From Nibribacter koreensis (GTDB lineage: Bacteria; Bacteroidota; Bacteroidia; Cytophagales; Hymenobacteraceae), in contig NZ_BAABGX010000002.1 in NCBI RefSeq assembly GCF_039541795.1, positions 1,612,001-1,676,000 of the forward strand: DNA of 64,000 nt, written 5' to 3'. Below, in pieces: positions 8,821 to 17,417 of the stretch. Below the pieces are notes generated by a model. The model was not told the origin of the DNA and did not search any database. It was given only the letters and a program-made list of their open reading frames with translations. How positions within the stretch are numbered: the stretch's first letter is position 1; every line of letters starts with the position of its first letter. The translations under genes were made by a program, and so were the position numbers.

Positions 8821-9156
8821 CTAATTCCACATGGTGCCAGCCAGTCCCAGCACAACGCCCAGCCAGAGGCCAATCACAAACACCACCAAGCTTAAGAGAA
8901 TAGCCAGGGTTCTATTAAATCCGCGGCTTGCCTGGTAGTCCATGAACGCGTAGAAGGCACCACCCATGGCGCCGGCCATTGGCGTGATGATCAAGGGTCT
9001 AATCCTCCAGTATTGGCCCCACTCAGGGTTAGGGTTATCTACCCCAAACACGAAGAATGAAATAACTGCCAAGGCGATGCCGGCGCCAATCAACATAGGC
9101 TTTAGCAAAGGCACGGAGATCTTGGTGTGCGGGTTTAAGTTGTTACTAGTTGTCAT
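8821..9156 (-). CDS. small three-helix membrane protein (sometimes annotated as KefB-like, doubtful)
   Basis: 111 residues with three membrane helices (about 20-40, 55-72 and 84-106). Proteins of this type in Cytophagales carry the label potassium transporter KefB in public annotation, but this one is far too short to be a KefB antiporter and has no exchanger domain, so I do not use that name. It is the first gene after a CTTTG-N5-CAAAG operator 55 bases upstream and is followed by the DUF4153-like gene. Confidence 0.65.
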   Translation of the reverse strand: MTTSNNLNPHTKISVPLLKPMLIGAGIALAVISFFVFGVDNPNPEWGQYWRIRPLIITPMAGAMGGAFYAFMDYQASRGFNRTLAILLSLVVFVIGLWLGVVLGLAGTMWN

Positions 9157-9210
9157 GATGTGAATGGTTAAAGTGTTTAATGTGGTTAAAATTCGATTCC
9201 TATTAAAGTA

Positions 9211-9225
9211 CTTTGAAACTCAAAG
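9211..9225 (-). promoter_or_regulatory. predicted operator CTTTG-N5-CAAAG upstream of the membrane-gene pair
   Basis: CTTTG AAACT CAAAG, extended to TACTTTG-N5-CAAAGTA. On the minus strand the block CTATTTTTTTG-N4-TATACTTTG parallels the one before the serine hydrolase. Confidence 0.65.
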
Positions 9226-9419
9226 TATAGGGGCAAAAAAATAGAGCTTGCGCAGGGTCAACTTTAAGAGTTTGTCTTTTTTGTCTTCATTTTATTTGTC
9301 TCTATTCTGCTGTGAATGAAATGATTGGTATGTTGTTTTTACGATTCTGCAAAGCCTTAGGCTACTTAATTTCACTATTCTAAACGCTGGCCTGGGTGTA
9401 TGATTTGCTTTTGCTTTTA

Positions 9420-9719
9420 CTAGGCCATGCCTTTAATCAGTTTCTCCAGGGCTTTTAAGTGGTCTTCAAATGCCTTTTTCCCCTCTTTGGTGATGAAGTA
9501 GGTGGTGTTGGGTTTTCGGCCCACAAAGGATTTCTCCACGCCTATAAACTCCTCCTTCTCCAGCGCCTTCATGTGGCTGGCCAGGTTGCCGTCCGTCACA
9601 TTCAGGTATTCCTTCAAAGAGTTGAAGTCAAGCCTGTCATTGACCACCAGCACCGACATGATGCCCAGCCTAATCCTGCTCTCAAACGCTTTATGTAACC
9701 CATCTATTGATATTTTCAC
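9420..9719 (-). CDS. winged-helix transcriptional regulator (HTH_27 / MarR-ArsR-like)
   Basis: 99 residues that fit the small single-domain winged-helix regulators: recognition region LNVTDGNLASHMKALEKEEFI followed by the wing SFVGRKPNTTYFITKEGKKAF. The start codon is GTG and overlaps the stop of the preceding gene (GTGA), so translation is probably coupled. With its partner at 9716 it forms a two-gene operon whose promoter carries CTTTG-N5-CAAAG just 10 bases from the start, consistent with autoregulation. The same dyad precedes two neighbouring units, so I infer that this protein binds it. The inducing signal is unknown because no ligand domain is visible. Confidence 0.88.
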   Translation of the reverse strand: MKISIDGLHKAFESRIRLGIMSVLVVNDRLDFNSLKEYLNVTDGNLASHMKALEKEEFIGVEKSFVGRKPNTTYFITKEGKKAFEDHLKALEKLIKGMA

Positions 9720-10342
9720 CGCTCGTACTTGTAATGCATGTAAATGCCATAAATAATATGGACCACCCCAAAGCCTAGCGCCCAGAAGAACAAGCCATAT
9801 CCCACAAAGTAAGCGCTTATCAAGCCCAATCCCACTTGAATGAGGCCCAGGCTTCTCATTTCACCATAAGTAAACTTGCTGGCATTGTACAAAGCCAAAC
9901 CGTAAAACAACAAAGTGAAAGGGGCCACAAAGCCAATGAACCCTTTAGCAATTAAGATGAGGATCAAAAGCCCGCCTACGGTCAAGGGGACTGCCATGTT
10001 AATGAGCACCCGGCGCGCGGTGGCATTCCAAAGGGTTTCGCCGCGTTTCTCTGCCTTCTTTGAAGATAGGTAAATAGCCGTCCCAATGGCCATGGCCAAG
10101 ACAAAGGCAGCCAACAGGATAAGGTTTACCAAGTTAGAAGACAGGGTGCCCGCCGCATAAGAAATGTCCATTATCCCGTCAGGATGAAAGTCAAAGACCT
10201 TGTACGCAATAAAGGCACCTGCTAAGGCGTAAATACCGGCCATGATTCCTGCCCAGCCAGACAGTGACAGAAATTTAGAAGACCGCTCCATCATGGTGCG
10301 TATCTCAGCTAAATCGCGGCTATAATCCTGTTCTTGTTTCAT
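9716..10342 (-). CDS. six-helix membrane protein paired with the winged-helix regulator
   Basis: 208 residues. A short N-terminal charged segment (DLAEIRTMMERSSKFLSLSG) leads into about six membrane helices. Proteins with this N-terminal segment recur next to HTH_27-type regulators in Bacteroidota as I remember them; their function is not known. Its stop codon overlaps the GTG start of the regulator gene by four bases. The pair could be a membrane sensor and its DNA-binding partner, but that is inference. Confidence 0.75.
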   Translation of the reverse strand: MKQEQDYSRDLAEIRTMMERSSKFLSLSGWAGIMAGIYALAGAFIAYKVFDFHPDGIMDISYAAGTLSSNLVNLILLAAFVLAMAIGTAIYLSSKKAEKRGETLWNATARRVLINMAVPLTVGGLLILILIAKGFIGFVAPFTLLFYGLALYNASKFTYGEMRSLGLIQVGLGLISAYFVGYGLFFWALGFGVVHIIYGIYMHYKYER

Positions 10343-10351
10343 CTAAAAGTG

Positions 10352-10366
10352 CTTTGCGATTCAAAG
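10352..10366 (-). promoter_or_regulatory. predicted operator CTTTG-N5-CAAAG upstream of the regulator operon
   Basis: CTTTG CGATT CAAAG ending about 10 bases before the first start codon. This is the third copy of the motif in 4.2 kb. Confidence 0.65.
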
Positions 10367-10552
10367 TTAAAACAGATGCGGCATTTAACCAAATTATAAG
10401 ACAAACATTTTGTGCTAGAGCAAAAGATAATTGCTTGAGTAACTGTCAGGGAGGCCTGCGTGCCGATGTGTAAATGGCCCATAAATGTCGTTTGGTCTTT
10501 GCAACTGACCTACCCCTTACATGGTCCTGGCTATGCACTTATCGTAAGCGCC

Positions 10553-10609
10553 ATGAAACGCCTAGCCGAGTTCATCTGGAAAGTGTTTGAAAAGGTGAAT
10601 GCCCGGTAA
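10553..10609 (+). CDS. possible 18-residue peptide gene
   Basis: An ATG opens an 18-codon frame, MKRLAEFIWKVFEKVNAR, that would form a short amphipathic cationic helix. Its last codons and stop form the left arm of the hairpin at 10597-10640. It lies in an otherwise empty 397-base gap. Chance is a real alternative, since nothing but position and composition supports it. Confidence 0.25.
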   Translation: MKRLAEFIWKVFEKVNAR

Positions 10610-10640
10610 AAGAGGACAAACCATCTCTTACCGGGCATTC
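10597..10640. terminator. hairpin in the 10343-10739 gap
   Basis: GAATGCCCGGTAA pairs with TTACCGGGCATTC. There is no strong T tract on either side. It could end the minus-strand gene at 10740 or a short plus-strand transcript. The rest of this gap shows no other feature I can support. Confidence 0.55.
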
Positions 10641-10739
10641 AGGTATCCATGCGCACAAATTGGTTACAGGCACCAGCTGGGAAGGGAGTCAGCTTTTAAT
10701 AGGAATGCTTGGCCTGTATGTGGACGGCAGGTGCTGGAT

Positions 10740-11054
10740 TTACTTTGAGCTTTTCTTCTGCTGAGCCTTGAAGATATCTGTCAAATGCTTCTCAAAGTAA
10801 CTGTTGGGCGCCAACGTAGAGGAAACCACATGGTCCATCACCTGTATGCGCATGGTAATGCTCTGGTCAAGGTTGCTTTCAAAATAGTATGCTTGGTTAT
10901 TGTTGTAGTCAGTAGAAATAGAGGCTATGAGTCTAAATTCCTTCAAGAACTTGTCTAGCGCTATGCGGCACTGATGATTTTTAGATGTCTTGAAGACCAA
11001 CGTGTCGTCTTTGATAAGGGGCAGGATTGATTTCTGGAACTGCTTCATAACCAT
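10740..11054 (-). CDS. hypothetical protein
   Basis: 104 residues, soluble, with no signal peptide or membrane helix. I do not recognise a family. Sequence is mixed alpha/beta in character (IALDKFLKEFRLIASISTDY, MRIQVMDHVVSSTLA) with a lysine-rich tail (AQQKKSSK). ATG codons at 11054 and 11048 are both possible starts. The upstream region is AT-rich. Confidence 0.55.
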   Translation of the reverse strand: MVMKQFQKSILPLIKDDTLVFKTSKNHQCRIALDKFLKEFRLIASISTDYNNNQAYYFESNLDQSITMRIQVMDHVVSSTLAPNSYFEKHLTDIFKAQQKKSSK

Positions 11055-11245
11055 TTATTTACTTTAGATTATCCATTCATAGTACAATGACATTCATTAA
11101 ATGTTAATAGTTTCATGGTGCTGACTAAATTTACAATTTTTATTTGCGAAATACCTTGACTATCAGTTGATTATTGAGGAAATGTGGCAGGTTTTGTCAG
11201 GAAAAGCAAGTTTTAACGCCTGACTAAGTATTCTAGCCGAGCAAC

Positions 11246-12415
11246 TTACTTGTTGCAGCCGCACTCCCACCGGTAGTTCTTGGCATATTCTACCGTTATC
11301 TGAGCCACCGTGGTGCCCTTCTGGTATTTAGAAGAGGCAGGTGCCTGCCCTTTCATGGGGCCAGAAAGCCAGGTAAGGGCGCCGGTTTTGGTATTATAGC
11401 TGTACTTGCCAGTTCCGCCGTTGTCTAACCAGCGGTAAGTGCCGTCTTTCTTCAGGTCAAAGTAGCCTTTGTATTCAAATCTGTAGGCGGGGCTGGCGTT
11501 GGGGCCGTTCCAGACAGACTGGTGGCAGGTATATTTGCCATAGGTGAGCGCCCCGCCATACACTACTTTAGTAACGGGGGCAGGTTTTATCATGCTGGCT
11601 TGCTGTTTCTTATCCCATTTGGCTCTGGCGATGGCAACATCTGCGGCGTAAGACTTTTGCAGGGAGCCGTCGTGGGCAATAGCTTTTTGATAATAAACCT
11701 GAGCCGCCTGGCTTTTGCCTTGCGCCGCCAATGACACCGCAGCCAGATAATTCACATAGGGATTACGGGCATCTCTGGCCAAGGAGAGGCTGAACCTTGT
11801 CTCTGCGCTGCCATACTCACCAGACTCATAGTATTGAATACCCTCATGGGCTTCCTGTCCGGCACTCAGCATCTGCGTCTCTTTGCCGCCCGTGGCATAA
11901 GAATGTTTGAGCATGGCTATGTACCCGGCAAGCCCTTGATATTCTGCGCCGGTAGCTTTTGGGCTGGACGAATCTGGGACGGTGGCAACTGGGGGAGCCG
12001 CAGCGCTGGCAGAACGCTGAGGCTGGTCTTGGGCATATCTCTCTTTTAAGCTGGGTTTTAACGCGAAGGCGCTGGCCAGGGCTTCTTCGGCCTCTTGGGT
12101 TTTCTCTAGGTCATTCTGCCTGAGCAGCGCCACGGCCAACTGGTAATGCGCAAAGGCATGGTCTTTCTGCCGTTGCGTAATGGCCCTAAACCCGCTAGCC
12201 GCCGACGAGTAATTCTTCGCCTCAAAATATTCCTGGGCATACATGAAATCTGAGCCAATGGAGAGAAAAACGGTTTCGCTGCCTCCGGTGGCCTGTGACG
12301 TCTTCAGTTTTTGTACATAAACCTCTAACTCATCCTGCCCGTTCTGTCCAGACGCCGTGGTGCTGGTGACAAGGCATAAGTAGGCCGTAACTACTAAGGT
12401 AAGGAGCTTTGACAT
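11246..12415 (-). CDS. secreted TPR-like protein with internal duplication
   Basis: 389 residues with a signal peptide (MSKLLTLVVTAYLCLVTSTTASG). The body is a duplication: YVQKLKTSQATGGSET (about 33-48) recurs as YIAMLKHSYATGGKET (about 164-179), each followed by a TPR-like helical pair (QEYFEAKNYSSAASGFRAI / IQYYESGEYGSAETRFSLS). A Ser/Ala/Pro-rich linker (about 132-155) separates the halves. The C-terminal ~95 residues (YGKYTCHQSVWNG to WECGCNK) form a small aromatic-rich domain with three cysteines, probably beta-sheet. Periplasmic or surface location is expected. The function is unknown. Confidence 0.75.
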   Translation of the reverse strand: MSKLLTLVVTAYLCLVTSTTASGQNGQDELEVYVQKLKTSQATGGSETVFLSIGSDFMYAQEYFEAKNYSSAASGFRAITQRQKDHAFAHYQLAVALLRQNDLEKTQEAEEALASAFALKPSLKERYAQDQPQRSASAAAPPVATVPDSSSPKATGAEYQGLAGYIAMLKHSYATGGKETQMLSAGQEAHEGIQYYESGEYGSAETRFSLSLARDARNPYVNYLAAVSLAAQGKSQAAQVYYQKAIAHDGSLQKSYAADVAIARAKWDKKQQASMIKPAPVTKVVYGGALTYGKYTCHQSVWNGPNASPAYRFEYKGYFDLKKDGTYRWLDNGGTGKYSYNTKTGALTWLSGPMKGQAPASSKYQKGTTVAQITVEYAKNYRWECGCNK

Positions 12416-12761
12416 AATAAAAGGGTTTGAGGTAGATAGCGCGGGGATACTGTTTAAATATAGAAAAATCTTAATATTATACCGAATCTCAACCTGTTTT
12501 TTTTTAGCCTTCCAACTTTTTTCTCTTAAGATGGATTGAAAAACGTGCTAACCCTCTGTCATAAGCAGAAACCCGTTTTTGGCCTGTTTTCTGGAAAACA
12601 GGCCAAAAACGGACCTTTCCCTCACCACTAGAGTCTCTGATAAGCTTAGCTTGAGAAAATAGTTTGCATGGGGCAGACAACCAAAGCCCAGGGGCGTGCA
12701 TCTCATAAGGGCAAGGCAACCAAACACTAGTACTTGCCTAATCCTGCCAACCCATCCAACT
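12416..12761. other. divergent intergenic region with palindrome
   Basis: About 345 bases between the divergent TPR protein and serine hydrolase genes. The only structured element is the palindrome at 12574-12611; the remaining sequence shows no clear gene. A longer upstream reading frame into the hydrolase exists but lacks a signal-peptide-compatible start. Confidence 0.5.
12574..12611. repeat. dispersed palindrome, copy 3
   Basis: Exact consensus copy: arms CGTTTTTGGCCTGTTTTC and complement around TG. It lies between divergent genes, so it is not simply a 3-prime-end terminator. Confidence 0.95.
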
Positions 12762-14240
12762 ATGAAAAAACCATTCAGCATCTCCCAAACTTTATCAAGA
12801 ATAGCCGGTGTAACCTTGGTTGCCTTGTCTCTTGCCCAACAGCCTGCGCAGGCCCAGACCCCAGACAGCGTAGACGTTTTCTTACAGGAAATCATGCAAC
12901 AGCGTGCCATCCCGGGCATGCAAGTGGCAGTAGTACGTAAAGGCGAAATCATTAAACTGGGTGCCTACGGCGTGGCCAGTCTGGAACACGACGTTCCGGT
13001 GACTAACGAGACCACCTTTTCTTTAAACTCCATCACCAAAGCCTTCACGGGCGTAGCCCTGCTGCAATTGGTAGAAGACAAGAAGCTAGATTTGAACGCT
13101 CCGGCCTCTAAGTACCTAGACCACCTTCCGGCCAGCTGGCAAAGCGTGACGGTCAAACAACTGGCCTCGCACACGGCTGGGCTGCCCAACGTCCTTGACC
13201 CAAATACCGGCGAGTGGACCTTTCAACGCATGGGGGATGCTGGTTGGACCCAAGTCTTATCCCAGCCCAATGAGTTTGCCGCCGGTGAGAAGTTCAGCTA
13301 CAACCAGACAGGCTACGTGCTCTTAGGGCAGATCATAGATAAACTGGCGGGCAAGCCCTTTATAGAGTTTATTAAAGAGCGTCAGTTACAGGCGGTAGGC
13401 GTCCAGAAGACAGGATTCGCAGACTTCTCTGAGGTGGTGCCGGGGCTGGCCAAGCCCTATGCCGTGCGCAACAGAAAGCATATGAACGTGGCCGAACACT
13501 TTCCGGCCGCAACCAGGACCGCCGCGGGCATGTACAGCACGGCCCAGGAAGTAGCGCAATGGACCATTGCCTTGCAAAAAGGTAAGCTTTTGAAAGCCAC
13601 CAGCCTGCCGGCACTTTGGGCATCGGTACCTTTGCAAAACGGTAAACTAGGTGGCTTCACCAAGCTAGTGAACGGTTACGGCATAGGCTGGACTACCATG
13701 ACCCGGGCAGCGCACCCAGCCGTGGGTGGCATTGGCGGCGGAAGGTCGGCGTTTTTCATGTATCCTGAGGATGATCTTACCATTATCCTCTTGACCAACC
13801 GCATGGGCTCTGCCCCCGAAAGCTTTATTGATGAAGTGGCCAGTTTTTACGTGCCTTCCATGAAACCGTCTACTGGTTTCGGTCTGCCAGAAGAAGTGCT
13901 GGTCTTACACAAGGCCTTCACTAAAAAGGGGTTTGACCATGCAGAGAAGCTGGTGCAGGAGATGAAGAAGAAAGACAAAAAGTACCATGTAGCCGAGGCA
14001 GACCTGAATGATTGGGGGTACCTGCTCTGGAAGCAGGGCCAGTTGCCAAAGGCACTTGCGGTGTTCAAACTTACCACCAGCCTGTTCCCCAACAGCGGCA
14101 ACGCCTTTGACAGCTACGCCGAGGCCCTGGTAGCAAGCGGCCAAAAGGACCTGGCCATCCAGAACTACAAACGTGCCTTGGCTTTGAATCCTAAGAACAG
14201 TGGTGCCATCAAGCAATTACAAGCCCTGGAAGCCAAATAG
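12762..14240 (+). CDS. exported serine hydrolase (beta-lactamase family) with TPR tail
   Basis: 492 residues from ATG 12762, chosen because it begins a normal signal peptide (MKKPFSISQT ... PAQAQTPDS). The S-x-x-K motif is Ser90-Ile-Thr-Lys93 (SLNSITKAFTG); Tyr180 lies in FSYNQTGYVLL, with Gln where many relatives have Asn; the third motif region is GGIGGGRSAFF instead of HxG. The last ~110 residues contain at least one TPR (NAFDSYAEALVASGQKDLAIQNYKRALALNPKN). Beta-lactamase-fold plus TPR is a common Bacteroidota arrangement. It is unrelated in position to the hydrolase at 4399 and lacks the CTTTG operator. A strong terminator follows at 14252-14302. Confidence 0.9.
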   Translation: MKKPFSISQTLSRIAGVTLVALSLAQQPAQAQTPDSVDVFLQEIMQQRAIPGMQVAVVRKGEIIKLGAYGVASLEHDVPVTNETTFSLNSITKAFTGVALLQLVEDKKLDLNAPASKYLDHLPASWQSVTVKQLASHTAGLPNVLDPNTGEWTFQRMGDAGWTQVLSQPNEFAAGEKFSYNQTGYVLLGQIIDKLAGKPFIEFIKERQLQAVGVQKTGFADFSEVVPGLAKPYAVRNRKHMNVAEHFPAATRTAAGMYSTAQEVAQWTIALQKGKLLKATSLPALWASVPLQNGKLGGFTKLVNGYGIGWTTMTRAAHPAVGGIGGGRSAFFMYPEDDLTIILLTNRMGSAPESFIDEVASFYVPSMKPSTGFGLPEEVLVLHKAFTKKGFDHAEKLVQEMKKKDKKYHVAEADLNDWGYLLWKQGQLPKALAVFKLTTSLFPNSGNAFDSYAEALVASGQKDLAIQNYKRALALNPKNSGAIKQLQALEAK

Positions 14241-14251
14241 AGAAACTATGA

Positions 14252-14302
14252 AAACCAAAAGCGGGGCACGTCAATTCTAATGACGTGCCCCGCTTTTGGT
14301 TT
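14252..14302. terminator. strong bidirectional terminator
   Basis: A perfect stem of about 21 bp (AAACCAAAAGCGGGGCACGT / its complement) with AT flanks on both sides, between convergent genes. Confidence 0.9.
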
Positions 14303-14324
14303 ATATACGCTCAACCCAGATAGC

Positions 14325-14362
14325 CGTTTTTGGCCTGTTTTACAGAAAACAGCCTAAAAACG
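14325..14362. repeat. dispersed palindrome, copy 4
   Basis: Near-consensus copy with GGCC/GCCT mismatch, 8 bases beyond the stop of the minus-strand PAS kinase. Confidence 0.9.
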
Positions 14363-14370
14363 ACGCTTGC

Positions 14371-17007
14371 TCACGTTTGTCTCTCAACAGGCGGTTGGCC
14401 CAGGCGCAGGCAGATCAAGAACTCGGTGCCTACTCCTTCCTGGCTGGACACCTGAATGTCGCCGCCCATGCTTTCTACCTGAGTTTTGACCATGAACAGC
14501 CCCAGGCCACGGCCTTCTACCTCATGATGGAAGCGCTGATAGAGCTTGAAGACCTTGTCGCCGGCACGTTCCTCGTCAAACCCAGAGCCATTGTCGGTAA
14601 ACAAGACCTTCACCCATTTGCCTTTGATGGTGGCCGTCACGGTGATTTGCAGCGTTCTGTCTGGTGAGCGGTACTTGATGGCGTTGGTAAGCAGATTATG
14701 GAACATGCTGAACAGGTAGGCCTTGTTGCCAGACACACGCAAACCTGCCTCAATGTTTAACTCTACTTGGCCGCCCACGGCGTCAATGGATTCATGCAGG
14801 CTCTCAATGGCCTCTTCACAGACGGCTTTCAGGTTGATGCTTTCTACCTCTAGGGTGTCTTTGTTGAAGCCAACAGTGAGGATGGTGTTCAAATCCTTTA
14901 AGACTGTGTCAATGGAGAGAATGGATTTTTCTATGCCCTGCAAGGCCCGGGTGTAGCCGCTGTCTTCTTTGTCTAGCAAGGGCAGCAGCTTGGCCAAACC
15001 CAGAGAATTTGCCACCGGCGCCCGCAGGTTGTGTGACACAATGTAGGTGAACTGCTGTAAGTCCAGGTTCTGACGGTTCAGCTCCTGGGCTAGCTTGGCT
15101 TGCTGCTCTTCGGCCTTCTTAAGCGTGGTGATGTCCGTTTGAATGGCAATGAACCTGATTACCTTGCCTTCTTCGTTCTTAACGGGCGTGATGTTGAGGC
15201 TTACCCAGAACTCCTCTCCGTTTTTCTTGTAGTTGATAATCTCCTCGGTGAACGGCTCCCCAGACTTATAGCCGGCAAAAATGCGTTTTCTGGCTTCTGG
15301 GTCGGTGTTGGGGCCATGGAAGAAATCATCGGGGCGCTTGCCCAGTACCTCTTGCAGGGTGTAGCCGTTGATGTTGGTAAAGCCATCGTTCACCCATTCT
15401 ATGTGGCACTGGGCGTTCATGATGACCACGCCGTTGGTAATCTTGCTGGCTACCAGAGACAGCATGCTCAGTTCATTCTGGTAGCGTATGCGTTGGGTGA
15501 TGTCCAGCAGGTAGACAGACAGGCCGCCCTCAAAAGGGAAGAATTTTACGCTCAGCCACTTGCGTTTCCGTTTCAGGAAGGTCTCAAAAGACACAGACTT
15601 GCCCGTGGACAGCATGCGTTTGTACTGCTTTTTAAAGATGTCCTCTGCCTCTTCCGGGAACACGTCTAAGATGCTTCGGCCCAGGGTGTCTTCTTTGTCT
15701 ATGCCCAAGAGCTTGACCATCTCACTGTTCAGGTGGGTGATGCGCAAGTTTCTATCTAGGGTAAAGAAAGCGTCTGTGATGCTCTCCAGCACCGTGTTGA
15801 GCCGTTGCGCCTGCCGTTGTATGGTTTCAAACGCCTGCTTTACCACCGTGATGTCTTTGGCTATGGTCTCTACGCCCAGAATCCTGCCTTTGAGGAACAA
15901 GGGGTACATGACAATTTCAAACGCCTTCTGCTCGCCGGTCTTGGTGAGCAAGTTAATCTCAAAGCGCGTGGTCTTGCCGGCCAAGGATTCATTAAAGTAT
16001 TTGACAGATTGGGGCACAGACTCGTTGGGCACAAACAGGGTGGTGCTCAGGCCCACTGCCTCCTGGGGGGTATATCCCAGCACTTTCTGGAAAGCCTGGT
16101 TTATTTCTATGATGGTGCCTTCTGGGTTTTGCAGAAAGACCACGTCTGGGTTCTTCTCAAACAGGTTGCGGTACTTCTGCTCGCTTTCCTGCAGTCTGTT
16201 GTTATTTTCTACCTGTTCTGTAATGTCTCTGGAGCTCACCACCAAGGCTTGGATGTTGGGGTTGAGCAGTTGGTTGCTCACGGTGGTATCTATCCAGCGC
16301 CATTGTCCGTCTGCCCGTTTAAACCTGAAGCCGCGGCTGTTGGTGTAGGTGTCTGACTGCAACAGGGTTACAAAAGAGCCTTTGGCTTCTTGTAAATCAT
16401 CTGGGTGTATGTGATTGAATACGTTTTTGCCTACCAGGTCTTCTGGCCGGTACCCTAGAATACGTTCTATGGGGCCGCCTACGTAGGTGTAAATGCCATC
16501 CAGGGTTAAGAGGGCCATCATGTCTGCCCCGTGTTCCACCAGAATCTCATGTAGGCCTTTGGGTTGGTCTGGGGCGGCCGTGGCCACCTCTTGGTGGCGG
16601 CAGTCTTTGGCCACGCAGTAGTACACGTTGTCTTCTGCTACCCAGATGGCAGACCATTCCAGTAAAATGGGTCCTCCGCTCTTATGTAAATGGCTTATTC
16701 TTTTTCTGGTGGGCAGGTGGGGCAGGGTTGGGTTTTGCCACAGCAACTGACGCACGGTTTCTTCTGGGGCAGCAGTGTTCTCCAAGAGGATTGTCTCTTG
16801 CAAGGGTTTGCCTAGGAGCTCCTCCGGAAGATACCCTAACAGGCTTGCGCTAGTGTCATTCACAAATTGAAAACGGCCAGTAGGATCCAGCGTGCAGTGC
16901 AAGTCTGTAGAATACTGTATCAGTTTCTCAAAACTCACAGACGGTTGCCCCTGGACCTGCTGGCTAGAGCCCTGGTTTACTCTCAGGGTAGGCGCTACCT
17001 TACTCAT
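14371..17007 (-). CDS. multi-PAS histidine kinase
   Basis: 878 residues, cytoplasmic, no membrane segment. Five PAS domains in tandem (about 25-140, 150-265, 280-390, 400-510, 515-640; for example MMALLTLDGIYTYVGGPIERILGYRPEDLVG), then a histidine kinase core of the Bacteroidota type YIVSHNLRAPVANSLGL with His659, an HATPase N box NLLTNAIKYRSP, DNGSGFD and GRGLGLFMVKTQVESMGG. There is no receiver domain, so it must phosphorylate a separate regulator; none is adjacent. The PAS-associated C-terminal segments (PVKNEEGKVIRFIAIQTDIT) are intact. A separate transcription unit with palindrome copy 4 at its 3-prime end. Confidence 0.93.
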   Translation of the reverse strand: MSKVAPTLRVNQGSSQQVQGQPSVSFEKLIQYSTDLHCTLDPTGRFQFVNDTSASLLGYLPEELLGKPLQETILLENTAAPEETVRQLLWQNPTLPHLPTRKRISHLHKSGGPILLEWSAIWVAEDNVYYCVAKDCRHQEVATAAPDQPKGLHEILVEHGADMMALLTLDGIYTYVGGPIERILGYRPEDLVGKNVFNHIHPDDLQEAKGSFVTLLQSDTYTNSRGFRFKRADGQWRWIDTTVSNQLLNPNIQALVVSSRDITEQVENNNRLQESEQKYRNLFEKNPDVVFLQNPEGTIIEINQAFQKVLGYTPQEAVGLSTTLFVPNESVPQSVKYFNESLAGKTTRFEINLLTKTGEQKAFEIVMYPLFLKGRILGVETIAKDITVVKQAFETIQRQAQRLNTVLESITDAFFTLDRNLRITHLNSEMVKLLGIDKEDTLGRSILDVFPEEAEDIFKKQYKRMLSTGKSVSFETFLKRKRKWLSVKFFPFEGGLSVYLLDITQRIRYQNELSMLSLVASKITNGVVIMNAQCHIEWVNDGFTNINGYTLQEVLGKRPDDFFHGPNTDPEARKRIFAGYKSGEPFTEEIINYKKNGEEFWVSLNITPVKNEEGKVIRFIAIQTDITTLKKAEEQQAKLAQELNRQNLDLQQFTYIVSHNLRAPVANSLGLAKLLPLLDKEDSGYTRALQGIEKSILSIDTVLKDLNTILTVGFNKDTLEVESINLKAVCEEAIESLHESIDAVGGQVELNIEAGLRVSGNKAYLFSMFHNLLTNAIKYRSPDRTLQITVTATIKGKWVKVLFTDNGSGFDEERAGDKVFKLYQRFHHEVEGRGLGLFMVKTQVESMGGDIQVSSQEGVGTEFLICLRLGQPPVERQT

Positions 17008-17417
17008 GGTGATAAGGCGTTAATAGGACTTTACAAAACTGCCAGAAATGCAAGAGTGTCTAGGGCTAGCCTAGGAATACGTGCGCCTTAGGGGGCAAAA
17101 GCTACAGGTATTTTGCTTATCAAACTCCCTGCGGGGTCAGGGAAGGAAATCAATTGTGCCGGATAATAGTTTACGAAACCTGAGGTGTCAAGGCTATTGA
17201 TTATCAGTTGTTTCGGTGCTTTTATTTGGCAGAGGTAAGCGTGTTGGTTGTTTTGTCAGAGGCAAGGATATGTTTTAAAGATACTGAAAAATATATGAAA
17301 ATTGCAAACCGTGTCTGCTTTATGTCTTGTATGGGTTTCGGTTAGTTTTTTTATTAAAACAAAAAGAGACCTAGCCTTACTAGACCAAGTCTCCTTTAAA
17401 AATTTACTCGTGCAGAA
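17008..17417. other. intergenic region, nothing supported
   Basis: About 410 bases upstream of the PAS kinase and downstream of the Ig-like protein. AT-rich towards the right end. A loose imperfect hairpin near 17363-17398 could end the Ig-like gene. I see no gene and no dispersed palindrome. Confidence 0.35.

Noticed and set aside
8821..9156. KefB potassium transporter
   Set aside because: 111 residues with three helices cannot be an antiporter of that family; the name is an annotation artefact.
11160..11222. Possible palindrome GGCAGGTTTTGTCAGGAAAAG
   Set aside because: The arms do not pair and the consensus half-sites are missing.
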